This document shows positions 1 to 7,255 of a stretch of DNA of 19,085 bases, one piece after another. The notes beneath the pieces are model-generated. The model did no database searches. It saw nothing but the letters and a program-made list of their open reading frames with translations, and was not told the DNA's origin. The translations under genes and the position numbers were made by a program. Numbering within the stretch: position 1 is the stretch's first letter; the number at the start of each line of letters is the position of its first letter. Source of the stretch: Bacteroidales bacterium (lineage in GTDB: Bacteria; Bacteroidota; Bacteroidia; Bacteroidales; Marinilabiliaceae); the NCBI GenBank assembly GCA_900766825.1, contig CAAFWU010000061.1:1-19085 (forward strand), read 5' to 3'.

Positions 1-84
1 AATCATCTCAGACTTATCCACATACAATGGCATTCTGAGGGCTTTGCGAAATGATATGTTGCTCGGATTGACGTAGGCTCCCAT
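1..84 (-). CDS. AAA-ATPase-like protein, N-terminal fragment (tandem paralogue, runs off the window)
   Basis: The first 28 codons of a minus-strand gene that continues past the left edge. The start ATG is at 84-82. All 84 coding bases are identical to the first 84 bases of the complete AAA-ATPase-like gene just upstream (start at 1792), so this is a second, tandem copy of that family. Only the family's short N-terminal lead-in is visible; the Walker A-like motif lies beyond the edge. The gap to the stop of the upstream copy is 73 bp with no clear terminator, so read-through from that copy is possible. Its own upstream region keeps the -7-like TAAATTCG but has no TTTG at the -33 distance. Whether the gene is intact cannot be judged. 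Confidence 0.7.
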   Translation of the reverse strand, partial: MGAYVNPSNISFRKALRMPLYVDKSEMI

Positions 85-120
85 GGGTAATTGTATTAGA
101 ATCTATCGAATTTAACACTT
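1..120 (-). repeat. Direct repeat, copy 1 (5' end of AAA-ATPase-like gene)
   Basis: Matches 1709-1828 at a constant offset of 1708 bp over 120 bases, with only two adjacent mismatches (100-101). It covers 84 coding bases plus 36 bases of leader up to and just past a -7-like TAAATTCG. Identity stops after 120; the left limit is outside the window. Confidence 0.95.
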
Positions 121-157
121 GCGGTGATTATCTCCCACTTTATTTTTTTGCGGAAAA

Positions 158-1792
158 CTAATGGCAGATTTCGGAACAATCCTTGAGGTGCTCTATAAGG
201 CATTGGTGTTTTTTTGTTTTGGCATTGTAGGTTATGCCAACAAGGATCACACCCATATCTTTTCCTGGATGGCGAGCCAGGGCTTGAGCATAGTTACGAC
301 TCTTTATTTGTTCAATGGCACTTTGGGGAGAGGTTAAGGTAGATGATAGACCCTCGGCATCGCATTTAAGTTCTATGATTATGGCAGCTCGTCCTGGTCG
401 CAAGGGGATAAGAGCCACATCGGCAAAGCCAAGACCAGCGGGGAGTTCGGCAAAAACCATAAAGTCTTTGCGAGCATAGAAGTAGGCCATGAGGATGGCA
501 CTCTGCAATGAGGACTCGCGATTGAAGGTGAGGGAACTGGAGTACTGAGCATGGAAAGCGTCCAAAGCAGCAGCCACACGTGGGGCATCGAGATGCTCTG
601 TGGCCTCCAGAACGGCACGCGTGGGGGCAAGGAGATCTTTGATTGACTTAAAGCCTTTTGCCATTTCGAGAGCATTGAACCACTCACGATGAACCTCGCC
701 ATTTGGAATGCAACAATACGAATTTGTCAACTCTTTTTTTATGGTAAGATAACCCAAATGTATAAGGTAAGTAAAGAGTTGGTCTTTAGAATTAAAAAGC
801 TCTACATTATTAAGATACAATTCGGTATTAACAGAAACCTCACCACCTCCCAAAAGAGTACATATATCTGTCTGAATCCCGTCGATATTCTCATCTATAT
901 AGTAAGTTATTGCTTCATAGCTACTTGTGGCTGTCCAATAGCTCTTATAGACACCCGTTCGCATAGCATTTGCAACAGAATTGGGATTGAATACATGACT
1001 AACTTTAGGGAAAGAATAGCCATCATACATATGTTGGCATTGTTCAAAGTCTCGCCCCGTCTTATCACAAAGTTCTCTTACCTCATCTTCTGTAAAACCG
1101 AAATAGGGTGCGAGTTCAAATGGTTCCAGCATCGTAAACTCCAAAAAGTTATTGAGTTTACTCTGCACTCGGTCGCGAATTATGGGCAATATGCCTGTTA
1201 TGTAGGCTAAACTTATTACTGGTTTTAGGCTATCGTTTTTGAAAAGAGAATTAAGTAGGTCAAGATATTCGGTTCGCAAAGAGTCTGAGACATTTTCACG
1301 AAAAAGAACATCATATTCGTCTATGATGATAACAAAGGTCTCATCGAGAGCTACGTTAATTGTTACAAGAGCATTGGCTAAACCAACATCCTCTGGCAGT
1401 TGAACCGAAGGAAACTCAGTTCTCAATTCGGAAATTACAGCAGACTGAATAGCTTTTACAGTAAGGTTTTTGTCTTGAGTGCTACGAAACCAACCATTTA
1501 CATCAATCTTAATAACACATGCGGAATTAAGATACCGATCCCAATTGGGGTGCTGTGCCAATTTTAGTCCTTCAAACAAGGAACGACTGTCGCAACCCTT
1601 GGAGTAATAGGCCGAAATAAGATTGGCCATCATGGTTTTGCCAAAACGACGAGCTCTGCTTACACAGAGATATTGATTCTCTGTGTCGAAATAGTTATTC
1701 AGATCGCAAATCATCTCAGACTTATCCACATACAATGGCATTCTGAGGGCTTTGCGAAATGATATGTTGCTCGGATTGACGTAGGCTCCCAT
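158..1792 (-). CDS. AAA-ATPase-like protein with C-terminal PD-(D/E)XK nuclease-like domain
   Basis: 544 aa. Recognised as the AAA-ATPase_like/DUF1703 type common in gut and oral Bacteroidales. Visible motifs: Walker A-like SRARRFGKTM at residues 45-54, where the family usually has an RPRRFGKS-type sequence; Walker B-like VIIIDEYD at 154-161; a sensor-like YITGILPI near 197-204; and a C-terminal nuclease-like signature with D458 in GFADVAL followed by E474-x-K476 in IIIELK. This gives a predicted NTPase joined to a PD-(D/E)XK-fold domain. The cellular role of the family is unknown to me; proposals involving mobile DNA or defence are inference. Start ATG at 1792 is supported by a promoter match ending about 17-20 nt upstream. 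The gene is more AT-rich than mutS or gpmA, and a second copy follows directly, both suggestive of acquired DNA. No frameshift is seen. Confidence 0.88.
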   Translation of the reverse strand: MGAYVNPSNISFRKALRMPLYVDKSEMICDLNNYFDTENQYLCVSRARRFGKTMMANLISAYYSKGCDSRSLFEGLKLAQHPNWDRYLNSACVIKIDVNGWFRSTQDKNLTVKAIQSAVISELRTEFPSVQLPEDVGLANALVTINVALDETFVIIIDEYDVLFRENVSDSLRTEYLDLLNSLFKNDSLKPVISLAYITGILPIIRDRVQSKLNNFLEFTMLEPFELAPYFGFTEDEVRELCDKTGRDFEQCQHMYDGYSFPKVSHVFNPNSVANAMRTGVYKSYWTATSSYEAITYYIDENIDGIQTDICTLLGGGEVSVNTELYLNNVELFNSKDQLFTYLIHLGYLTIKKELTNSYCCIPNGEVHREWFNALEMAKGFKSIKDLLAPTRAVLEATEHLDAPRVAAALDAFHAQYSSSLTFNRESSLQSAILMAYFYARKDFMVFAELPAGLGFADVALIPLRPGRAAIIIELKCDAEGLSSTLTSPQSAIEQIKSRNYAQALARHPGKDMGVILVGITYNAKTKKHQCLIEHLKDCSEICH

Positions 1793-1828
1793 GGGTAATT
1801 GTATTAGTGTCTATCGAATTTAACACTT
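1709..1828 (-). repeat. Direct repeat, copy 2 (5' end of AAA-ATPase-like gene)
   Basis: Partner of the repeat at 1-120. Here the block carries the start codon (1792) and the -7-like element of the complete gene. Sequence just beyond it (from 1829) differs from copy 1 and supplies a -33-like TTTG that copy 1 lacks. Confidence 0.95.
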
Positions 1829-1846
1829 TGCACTGTATTTTGCAAA
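1815..1846 (-). promoter_or_regulatory. Bacteroides-type promoter for the AAA-ATPase-like gene
   Basis: On the minus strand TTTG (1846-1843), a 20-bp spacer, then TAAATTCG (1822-1815), one mismatch from TAnnTTTG. The implied transcript start lies near 1809, leaving a leader of roughly 17 nt before the ATG at 1792. Assigned by motif only. Confidence 0.55.
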
Positions 1847-1869
1847 TAAACAATAGGCTGAGTATCAAG

Positions 1870-1906
1870 AAAAAAAGAGAGACCCCACCAGAAATAGGGT
1901 CTCTCT
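1870..1906 (-). terminator. Rho-independent terminator of the DUF805 genes
   Basis: A perfect 10-bp stem (1876-1885 with 1897-1906), 11-nt loop, followed on the minus strand by a run of seven Ts (complement of 1870-1876). It lies about 30 nt past the stop of the DUF805 gene at 1937 and insulates the AAA-ATPase-like gene. Confidence 0.9.
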
Positions 1907-1936
1907 GATATTGAGTATCAATATGAAATACTCTAT

Positions 1937-2461
1937 TTATGCCTCGCCACCAATGTTTACGTTGGGCACATCGGAATTGGTGGCATTTTCTGCAGTCTGA
2001 GCATTGGGCACTGCGGGGGCTGAGGTGGCGGCAGGGGCGTTGTCATCGATGCCGTGTTCCTGCTTAACGCGCTGGGGAATGGGACCCCACTTATTGTCTC
2101 TGAGCTCAGTGGGACTGATGCAGAAATACATGATGATAAGCATGCCCACAAGGGGTATGAGGCACAAAAGAATCATGATGCCGCTATTGCCAACATCGTG
2201 GAGTCGGCGCACGGTGACAGCCAGTGTGGGGATGAGCAGAATGAGTAAGATGAGGCAAACAATGCAATAGATAGCAATTACAGAACCTCCTACTTGGTTA
2301 CCATGCAGGCCATTCATGGTCATTATGATGCCGAAACACAAGAGATAGGTAATCAGGAGTAAAATGTAGGTGCAATAACCAAACATCAAGAATTCTGTTT
2401 GAGTTGCACGACCATTGAAGTCGAAAAACTTGCGACTAATGCATTCTAAGAAGTATTTCAT
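1937..2461 (-). CDS. DUF805 family inner-membrane protein (first copy)
   Basis: 174 aa. DUF805 (YhaH-like) signature: an N-terminal FDFNGRAT segment (13-20) before the first membrane helix (about 24-48), a second helix (about 62-84) running into the conserved RRLHDVGNSG (85-94), a third hydrophobic segment (about 94-115), and a short WGP-type motif near 125-127. The C-terminal ~45 residues are hydrophilic and Ala/Asn/Pro-rich. The family is a small integral membrane protein of unknown biochemical role. The NSG in place of the more usual GRSGWW makes this the most divergent of the three DUF805 sequences here. It lies 67 bp downstream of another DUF805 gene with no terminator between, so the two are probably co-transcribed, ending at the hairpin at 1870-1906. 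Confidence 0.85.
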   Translation of the reverse strand: MKYFLECISRKFFDFNGRATQTEFLMFGYCTYILLLITYLLCFGIIMTMNGLHGNQVGGSVIAIYCIVCLILLILLIPTLAVTVRRLHDVGNSGIMILLCLIPLVGMLIIMYFCISPTELRDNKWGPIPQRVKQEHGIDDNAPAATSAPAVPNAQTAENATNSDVPNVNIGGEA

Positions 2462-2528
2462 GTTCTATAAGTTAAATGGAGAAAAATATGCTACGCTACC
2501 AAAAAGAATGGGGGCTTATGATTACACA

Positions 2529-2948
2529 TTACCGTTCATCGAGATCTCGCAACGAGGTACCATTCTTACGGTCGTCTTCTCGACCATTGGCATAGAGGCG
2601 CTCATTGGCCTTGGGGTCGGGACCATACTCGTTTTCGCCCTCTTCGCTATCGACCAATGTCCAAGCAAAAATGAGCAGACATCCAGCACCCGTAAACGAG
2701 AGAAGATACCACCATCCGCTTCGACCAATGTCGTGCAGACGACGTATAGAGAGAGATAGTGTGGGAAAGCAGAACACAAAAACGATGGCAAAAAATAATG
2801 ATGGCATCTTTTCTATCAGCCCCGAGAGCGCAATAAGGATCAATGAATAGACAATCATATAGAACCAATACTCTTTGCGACGGGCTCGCCCTCTGAAATT
2901 AAATGCGTTATACCAAAAGACATTGACGAAGTTGGAGTAGAGGTTCAT
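2529..2948 (-). CDS. DUF805 family inner-membrane protein (second copy)
   Basis: 139 aa. Typical DUF805 layout: FNFRGRARRKEYW (16-28), two hydrophobic segments (about 29-44 and 50-66), the hallmark RRLHDIGRSGWW (69-80), another hydrophobic segment (about 80-98), then an acidic stretch leading to EYGPDP (107-112) and a charged tail. Length is normal for the family. It is much closer in sequence to the truncated DUF805 piece at 3079-3304 (shared RRLHD.GRS.WW, EGEN.YGPDPKA) than to the copy at 1937-2461. The terminator at 2984-3043 separates it from gpmA, so it must have its own promoter; I saw no clear TAnnTTTG. Function unknown beyond membrane location. Confidence 0.88.
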   Translation of the reverse strand: MNLYSNFVNVFWYNAFNFRGRARRKEYWFYMIVYSLILIALSGLIEKMPSLFFAIVFVFCFPTLSLSIRRLHDIGRSGWWYLLSFTGAGCLLIFAWTLVDSEEGENEYGPDPKANERLYANGREDDRKNGTSLRDLDER

Positions 2949-2983
2949 GGGAGGTGATATTGGAGATTTACGATGTGTATGGT

Positions 2984-3043
2984 AAAAAGAGAGGGAGAAA
3001 TGGACTAAATAGAAAATGATTCTGTCACAAATTCTCCCTCTCT
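2984..3043 (-). terminator. Terminator downstream of gpmA and the DUF805 remnant
   Basis: Perfect 12-bp inverted repeat (2988-2999 with 3032-3043) with a long 32-nt loop, followed on the minus strand by five Ts (complement of 2984-2988). The loop is longer than usual, which lowers confidence a little. It lies about 35 nt past the stop codon of the DUF805 remnant. Confidence 0.75.
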
Positions 3044-3078
3044 ATGTTCTATAGTGTTCAAAGACTCAGCATACTGAA

Positions 3079-3304
3079 TTACTCAGCGGGCTTAATCTCT
3101 GTGCTCTGAGCGTTGCTGTCCGAAGCCTTGGGGTCTGGACCATACTTATTCTCGCCCTCGGTGCCAGGCATGAGGTACCAGATGAAGAGCAGGATGCCAC
3201 CGATGCCAGTGAGGGATATGAGAAGCCACCATGCCGAGCGACCTGTGTCGTGCAGACGACGGGCTGCCAAAGCAAGAGCAGGTACAATGAGCAAAATGCA
3301 AACA
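3079..3304 (-). pseudogene. DUF805 gene remnant lacking its N-terminal half
   Basis: Minus-strand frame reading from immediately after the gpmA stop codon (3307-3305) to TAA at 3081-3079. The translation resembles the C-terminal half of a DUF805 protein: the end of a membrane helix (ILLIVPALAL), RRLHDTGRSAWW, a third helix, and EGENKYGPDPKA, closely similar to the intact gene at 2529. The N-terminal FxFxGRA segment and first helix are absent. The only nearby ATG (3305) is in another frame; the best in-frame alternative is a TTG a few codons in. The frame stays open upstream, but there it runs out of frame through gpmA. The simplest reading is a deletion joining the 3' end of gpmA to the middle of a third DUF805 gene. 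The intact hydrophobic part might still be made from a TTG or by +1 slippage at the gpmA stop. Confidence 0.75.
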
Positions 3305-4057
3305 TTACTTAGCCTTGCCTTGGTTAGCAACAGCCTCCTGAAGTTTCTTGATCTCCTCGGGGTCGCCAACGAAGTAGTCCTTAACAAGCTCGAAGGTCTT
3401 GTCGTCGAACTCGAAGCAGTAAGGCACAGCAGTGGGGAGGTTGAGGGAGATGATGCCCTCATCGGAGATGCCTTTGAGGAACTTGATGATGCCACGGAGC
3501 GAGTTGCCGTGAGCAACAACCACGATGTTGTCAACCTTCTTGAGCTGAGGGAAGATGACGCTCTTCCAGTAAGGGAGTGCACGCTCGATGCAGTCCTTGA
3601 GGCTCTCGGTGCGAGGGATCTCACAGTCGGGAACGTAGCTTGCGTAGCGAGGATCCTTGGTGGCGCTGCGCTCGTCGGTGTCGGGGATTGGGTTAGGAGC
3701 CACGTCATAGCTACGGCGCCAGATCTTAACCTGCTCGTCGCCATACTGCTGAGCGGTCTCGGCCTTGTTGAGACCCTGGAGGTCGCCATAGTGCTTCTCA
3801 TTGAGGCGCCAGCTCTTCTCAACGGGGATCCAGTCGAGGTCCATTTGGTCCAAGACGTTGTTGAGGGTCTTGACAGCACGCTTGAGGAACGAGGTGTAGG
3901 CCAAGTCGAAGGTGAAGCCCTGCTCTTTGAGGGTCTTACCAGCCTTGATGGCCTCGTTTACACCAGTTTCGGTGAGATCGACGTTGGTCCAACCTGTGAA
4001 ACGGTTCTCCAAGTTCCAGGCACTCTGACCATGACGGATGAGGACGATTCTTTTCAT
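3305..4057 (-). CDS. gpmA: 2,3-bisphosphoglycerate-dependent phosphoglycerate mutase
   Basis: 250 aa, the usual length for GpmA. Interconverts 3-phosphoglycerate and 2-phosphoglycerate in cytosolic glycolysis/gluconeogenesis, through a phosphohistidine primed by 2,3-bisphosphoglycerate. Visible catalytic features: IRHGQSAWN with the phosphorylated histidine H9, the substrate-binding FTGWTNVDLT segment, R60 in SFLKRAVKT, E87 in WRLNEKHYGDLQG, and the second active-site histidine H183 in VAHGNSLRG. The C-terminus ends VANQGKAK, which looks native, so the adjoining DUF805 remnant has not altered the protein. The start is the only ATG consistent with the family N-terminus. The gene is alone, with a ~195-nt predicted leader that contains a 12-bp tandem repeat. 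Confidence 0.97.
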   Translation of the reverse strand: MKRIVLIRHGQSAWNLENRFTGWTNVDLTETGVNEAIKAGKTLKEQGFTFDLAYTSFLKRAVKTLNNVLDQMDLDWIPVEKSWRLNEKHYGDLQGLNKAETAQQYGDEQVKIWRRSYDVAPNPIPDTDERSATKDPRYASYVPDCEIPRTESLKDCIERALPYWKSVIFPQLKKVDNIVVVAHGNSLRGIIKFLKGISDEGIISLNLPTAVPYCFEFDDKTFELVKDYFVGDPEEIKKLQEAVANQGKAK

Positions 4058-4148
4058 TATGTTGTAATGTAATTTTATGGTGTCTATTGATTTTGATGGC
4101 TCTACGCATCAGACCTTGTTTCAAAAGAGGGACCAAACAGAAGTGGGC

Positions 4149-4232
4149 TCACTTTGTGCCTCACTGAGGGTCTCGCTGAGGAGATCTCTGGGGACATCTC
4201 TTATGACCTATCTTTGGACCTCTCTTATGGTT
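4149..4232. repeat. Degenerate 12-bp tandem repeat upstream of gpmA, seven units
   Basis: Seven consecutive 12-base units can be laid out without gaps from 4149 to 4232. On the plus strand they begin TCACTTTG, TCACTGAG, TCGCTGAG, TCTCTGGG, TCTCTTAT, TATCTTTG, TCTCTTAT, and several end GGACC or similar. Consensus is roughly TCTCTKWGGACC. It lies between gpmA and its likely -7 element, so it would be transcribed in the gpmA leader as a purine-rich repeat. Confidence 0.7.
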
Positions 4233-4259
4233 GCGGTCTGCGGTTCGCACACCAAAGTA

Positions 4260-4267
4260 CAAAGATA
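4260..4267 (-). promoter_or_regulatory. Possible -7 promoter element for gpmA
   Basis: TATCTTTG on the minus strand is an exact TAnnTTTG match. No good TTTG is present at the -33 spacing. If used, the gpmA leader would be about 195 nt. I saw no better element nearer the start codon. Confidence 0.4.
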
Positions 4268-4342
4268 TTATTTTCGGAGAAAGATTGGTTAATTTAATGC
4301 GCAAAGTGCGTCAAAAAGAGCAAAAAAGCGTAGCAGCGGGCC

Positions 4343-7024
4343 TCAGATGCCCAGCAATCTCTTGATGTCGTTAAGCTTATTGAGAGCCTCGAGAGGGGTC
4401 AGGTTGTTGATGTCTATGTCCCTTATCTGGTCGCGAATGCTCATGAGCAGGGGGTCGTCCAACTGAAAGAAACTGAGCTGCATATGTTCCTCGTTGCGAG
4501 TCTCGGTACGGCGGAAGCTGCCATTTTTTGCACCGCATTTGTCTTTGCTACCAGCAGAATTTGATGCGTTGGAGCTGGAGGTTGCATCGGAGTCGGAGTC
4601 GGTCGACGATTGGTCTCGCTGCTCGAGTTGGTGGAGAATCTCATTGGCTCTGTTGACAACCGAGCTGGGCATGCCCGCCAATTTGGCCACGTGGATGCCG
4701 AAACTGTGTTCTGAACCGCCAGCAACGAGTTTGCGCAGGAAGATGACTTTACCGCCCGCCTCGCGCACCGACACGTTGAAGTTTTTGATGCGAGAGTATT
4801 TGCTCTCCATGTCGTTAAGCTCGTGATAGTGAGTGGCAAAGAGGGTCTTGGCCTGAGCGCGCTCGTTGTTGTGGAGGAACTCCACAATGGCCCAAGCGAG
4901 GGATATGCCGTCGTAGGTGCTGGTGCCTCGCCCCAACTCATCGAAAAGGACAAGGCTGCGGGTGGTGACGTTGTTGAGGATGTTGGCGGCCTCGGTCATC
5001 TCGACCATGAAGGTGCTCTCGCCTTGGGAGAGGTTGTCGTTGGCACCCACACGGGTGAAGATCTTGTCCACCACGCCGATGCGGGCACTGCTGGCTGGCA
5101 CAAAGGAGCCGCACTGGGCCAGCAGGACAATGAGGGCTGTCTGACGCAAGAGGGCACTCTTACCAGCCATGTTGGGACCCGTAACAATGACAATCTGCTG
5201 CTGGTCGTGGTCCAGATAGATATCGTTGCTGACATAGGTCTCGCCCTGAGGTAGGAGACGTTCGATGACGGGGTGACGACCTTCGTGGATGTCCAGAACT
5301 TCGGAGTCGTCGACAACGGGACGGCAATAGCCAAAATCTACGGCATTGCGAGCAAAGGTGTGGAGGACGTCGACCTCGGCCAATCGGGCGGCATTGGACT
5401 GAACCACAGCCAGATGGGCATTGAGTTCGGTGATGAGGGCCGCATAGATGGTCTGCTCGAGTGTGGCAATGCGTTGGTCGGCGGTCACAATTTTCTCTTC
5501 GTATTCCTTGAGTTCGGGGGTAATGTAACGTTCGGCGTTTGTCATGGTCTGCTTGCGGACCCAGTCGGCTGGCACCTTATCTTTGTGGGTGTTGCGGACC
5601 TCGATATAGTAGCCGAAGACATTATTATAGTTGACCTTGAGGGATGGGATGTCAGTTTCCTGAGAGAGGCGATCCTGCAGGGCGAGGAGGTAATCTTTGC
5701 TGGATGAGGAGATGAGGCGGAGGTCGTCGAGCTCGGGCGACACGCCAGAGGCAATGACTCCGCACTTTTGGATGGTGGTGGGAGGGTCGGGCACAATGTC
5801 GTGCTCGATGCGTTGGCGGAGGGCAGCGCAGTCGTCCAGGGCCATGAGCATGCTATTGAGAGGGCCCTGCATATTGGCCACTCGCTGTTTGAACTGGGGT
5901 ATGGCGGCCAGAGCCCTCTTGAGTTGCACCACTTCGCGTGGCGAGATGCGTTGGCAGGCAATTTTGCCCACCAGACGTTCCATGTCTCCCACCTGACGGA
6001 GGAGTTCGGTGAACTCGGCGGTGAGTTCGGAGTCCTTAGCAAAGGTGCTGACGACCTCGTGGCGAGCCGTGATGGCATTGACGTTGCGCAGAGGCATGGA
6101 GAGCCAGCGTTTGAGCAGACGAGAGCCCATGGGTGTTGTGGATCGATCTTGCACATCGGCAAGGGAGCATGCCCCATCGCGCCCATCGTTGAAGAGTTCG
6201 AGGTTGCGGATAGAGAAGCGGTCGATCCAGACATAGGCCTGCTCGTCGATGCGCTGGAGCTTGCTTATGTGGGCCTGCCCATCGTGCTCGGTAACATCGA
6301 GATAATAGAGGATGGCACCAGCGGCAGTGACGCCACAGGTGAGGTCTTCGACGCCGAATCCCTTGAGGCTCTGGGTATTGAAGTGCTTAACCAGACGGTC
6401 GTAGGCCGATTGGGGAACGAAGGCCCAATCGTCGAAGGCATAGGTTGTCCATTTGGGACCAAAGGCCTCGATGAAGGTCTGTCGCTTGCCCTTTTCAAAG
6501 AGAACCTCCTTGGGGCGGAAGGTGGCCAGCAGACGGTCGACATACTGCACGTCGCCTTGGCCCATCATGAACTCGCCCGTGGAGATGTCAAGAAAGGCTA
6601 CGCCAATGGCCATGGTGGTGAAGTTGACGCAGCAGAGGAAGTTGTTCTCGTTGGTAACCAGAACGCCATCGGTCATGGCCACACCTGGGGTAACGAGCTC
6701 GGTGACACCACGTTTCACAATGCCTTTGGCCTGCTTGGGATCTTCGAGTTGGTCGCACACGGCCACACGTAGACCAGCCCTAACCAGTTTGGGAAGGTAG
6801 GTGTCCAGAGCATGGTGGGGGAAGCCCGCCAAGGCACCGAGCTCGGGGTTGGTGCCACTGCGTTGGGTGAGGGTTATGCCCAAGATTTTAGCTGCTTTGG
6901 GGGCATCGTCGAGATAGGTCTCGTAGAAGTCTCCCACGCGGAAAAGAAGCATGGCATCGGGGTGTTTGGCCTTGATGCTCATATATTGCTTCATGAGTGG
7001 CGTGTCGGTAAAATTCTTGGCCAT
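4343..7024 (-). CDS. mutS: DNA mismatch repair ATPase MutS
   Basis: 893 aa, full-length MutS1 type. Binds mismatches and small loops as a dimer and signals to MutL through ATP. Domains: mismatch-binding domain I with the Phe-x-Glu motif as F33-Y34-E35 in GDFYETY; connector, lever and clamp through about 560; C-terminal ATPase with Walker A GPNMAGKS (616-623), the STFMVEM signature (670-676), Walker B LVLFDELGRG (691-700) and the ATHYHEL loop (730-736). After the ATPase a Ser/Asp/Asn-rich linker (about 805-835) leads to the conserved C-terminal helical segment ending at LLGI. All key residues are intact. It is divergent from amn, with 231 bp between the two start codons and a TAnnTTTG match 45 nt before the mutS ATG. 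Long plus-strand reading frames over it are codon-bias shadows. Confidence 0.98.
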   Translation of the reverse strand: MAKNFTDTPLMKQYMSIKAKHPDAMLLFRVGDFYETYLDDAPKAAKILGITLTQRSGTNPELGALAGFPHHALDTYLPKLVRAGLRVAVCDQLEDPKQAKGIVKRGVTELVTPGVAMTDGVLVTNENNFLCCVNFTTMAIGVAFLDISTGEFMMGQGDVQYVDRLLATFRPKEVLFEKGKRQTFIEAFGPKWTTYAFDDWAFVPQSAYDRLVKHFNTQSLKGFGVEDLTCGVTAAGAILYYLDVTEHDGQAHISKLQRIDEQAYVWIDRFSIRNLELFNDGRDGACSLADVQDRSTTPMGSRLLKRWLSMPLRNVNAITARHEVVSTFAKDSELTAEFTELLRQVGDMERLVGKIACQRISPREVVQLKRALAAIPQFKQRVANMQGPLNSMLMALDDCAALRQRIEHDIVPDPPTTIQKCGVIASGVSPELDDLRLISSSSKDYLLALQDRLSQETDIPSLKVNYNNVFGYYIEVRNTHKDKVPADWVRKQTMTNAERYITPELKEYEEKIVTADQRIATLEQTIYAALITELNAHLAVVQSNAARLAEVDVLHTFARNAVDFGYCRPVVDDSEVLDIHEGRHPVIERLLPQGETYVSNDIYLDHDQQQIVIVTGPNMAGKSALLRQTALIVLLAQCGSFVPASSARIGVVDKIFTRVGANDNLSQGESTFMVEMTEAANILNNVTTRSLVLFDELGRGTSTYDGISLAWAIVEFLHNNERAQAKTLFATHYHELNDMESKYSRIKNFNVSVREAGGKVIFLRKLVAGGSEHSFGIHVAKLAGMPSSVVNRANEILHQLEQRDQSSTDSDSDATSSSNASNSAGSKDKCGAKNGSFRRTETRNEEHMQLSFFQLDDPLLMSIRDQIRDIDINNLTPLEALNKLNDIKRLLGI

Positions 7025-7068
7025 AGGGCAGTGTTAGCTTTATGAAAAGTGGTGAAAAAATTAGACAA

Positions 7069-7076
7069 CAAAATTA
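7069..7076 (-). promoter_or_regulatory. -7 promoter element for mutS
   Basis: TAATTTTG on the minus strand exactly fits TAnnTTTG and sits 45 nt before the mutS ATG, giving a leader of about 38 nt. The -33 side has only a weak T-rich match. Confidence 0.45.
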
Positions 7077-7206
7077 ACTGTTTTGGGGCAGAAAAGGGAC
7101 ACCAAGGAGCGCAAAATAACGGAAGATGAGGGGGTAATCTTGTTAAAAGGGATGCAGAAAGGATATTAAAAGGGCAATAAATTTCACACAAAACTAACAT
7201 TTATGC

Positions 7207-7237
7207 TTGCAAAGGCGGGCATAGTTGCCTATCTTTG
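7207..7237 (+). promoter_or_regulatory. Bacteroides-type promoter for amn-holA
   Basis: CTTG with TTG at 7207-7209, a 20-bp spacer, then TATCTTTG at 7230-7237, an exact TAnnTTTG. The predicted transcript start is near 7243, only about 13 nt before the ATG at 7256. This argues against the in-frame TTG at 7235, which lies inside the -7 element. Confidence 0.65.
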
Positions 7238-7255
7238 AAAGGAAAAAGACCGACC

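Noticed and set aside
689..1210. Plus-strand open frame opposite the AAA-ATPase-like gene
   Set aside because: Antisense to the conserved middle of that gene, with no domain, promoter or plausible start context.
3308..3879. Open minus-strand frame through gpmA, continuous with the DUF805 remnant
   Set aside because: Over gpmA it is a Ser/Arg/Thr-rich out-of-frame shadow with no homology; only the part after the gpmA stop is DUF805-like.
5768..6772. Long plus-strand open frame (334 codons) inside mutS
   Set aside because: It runs antisense to a fully conserved MutS and its translation has no recognisable domain; GC-rich codon bias on the other strand explains it. Similar shadows at 4823-5254, 13992-14912, 15452-16486 and 17087-17713 were rejected for the same reason.
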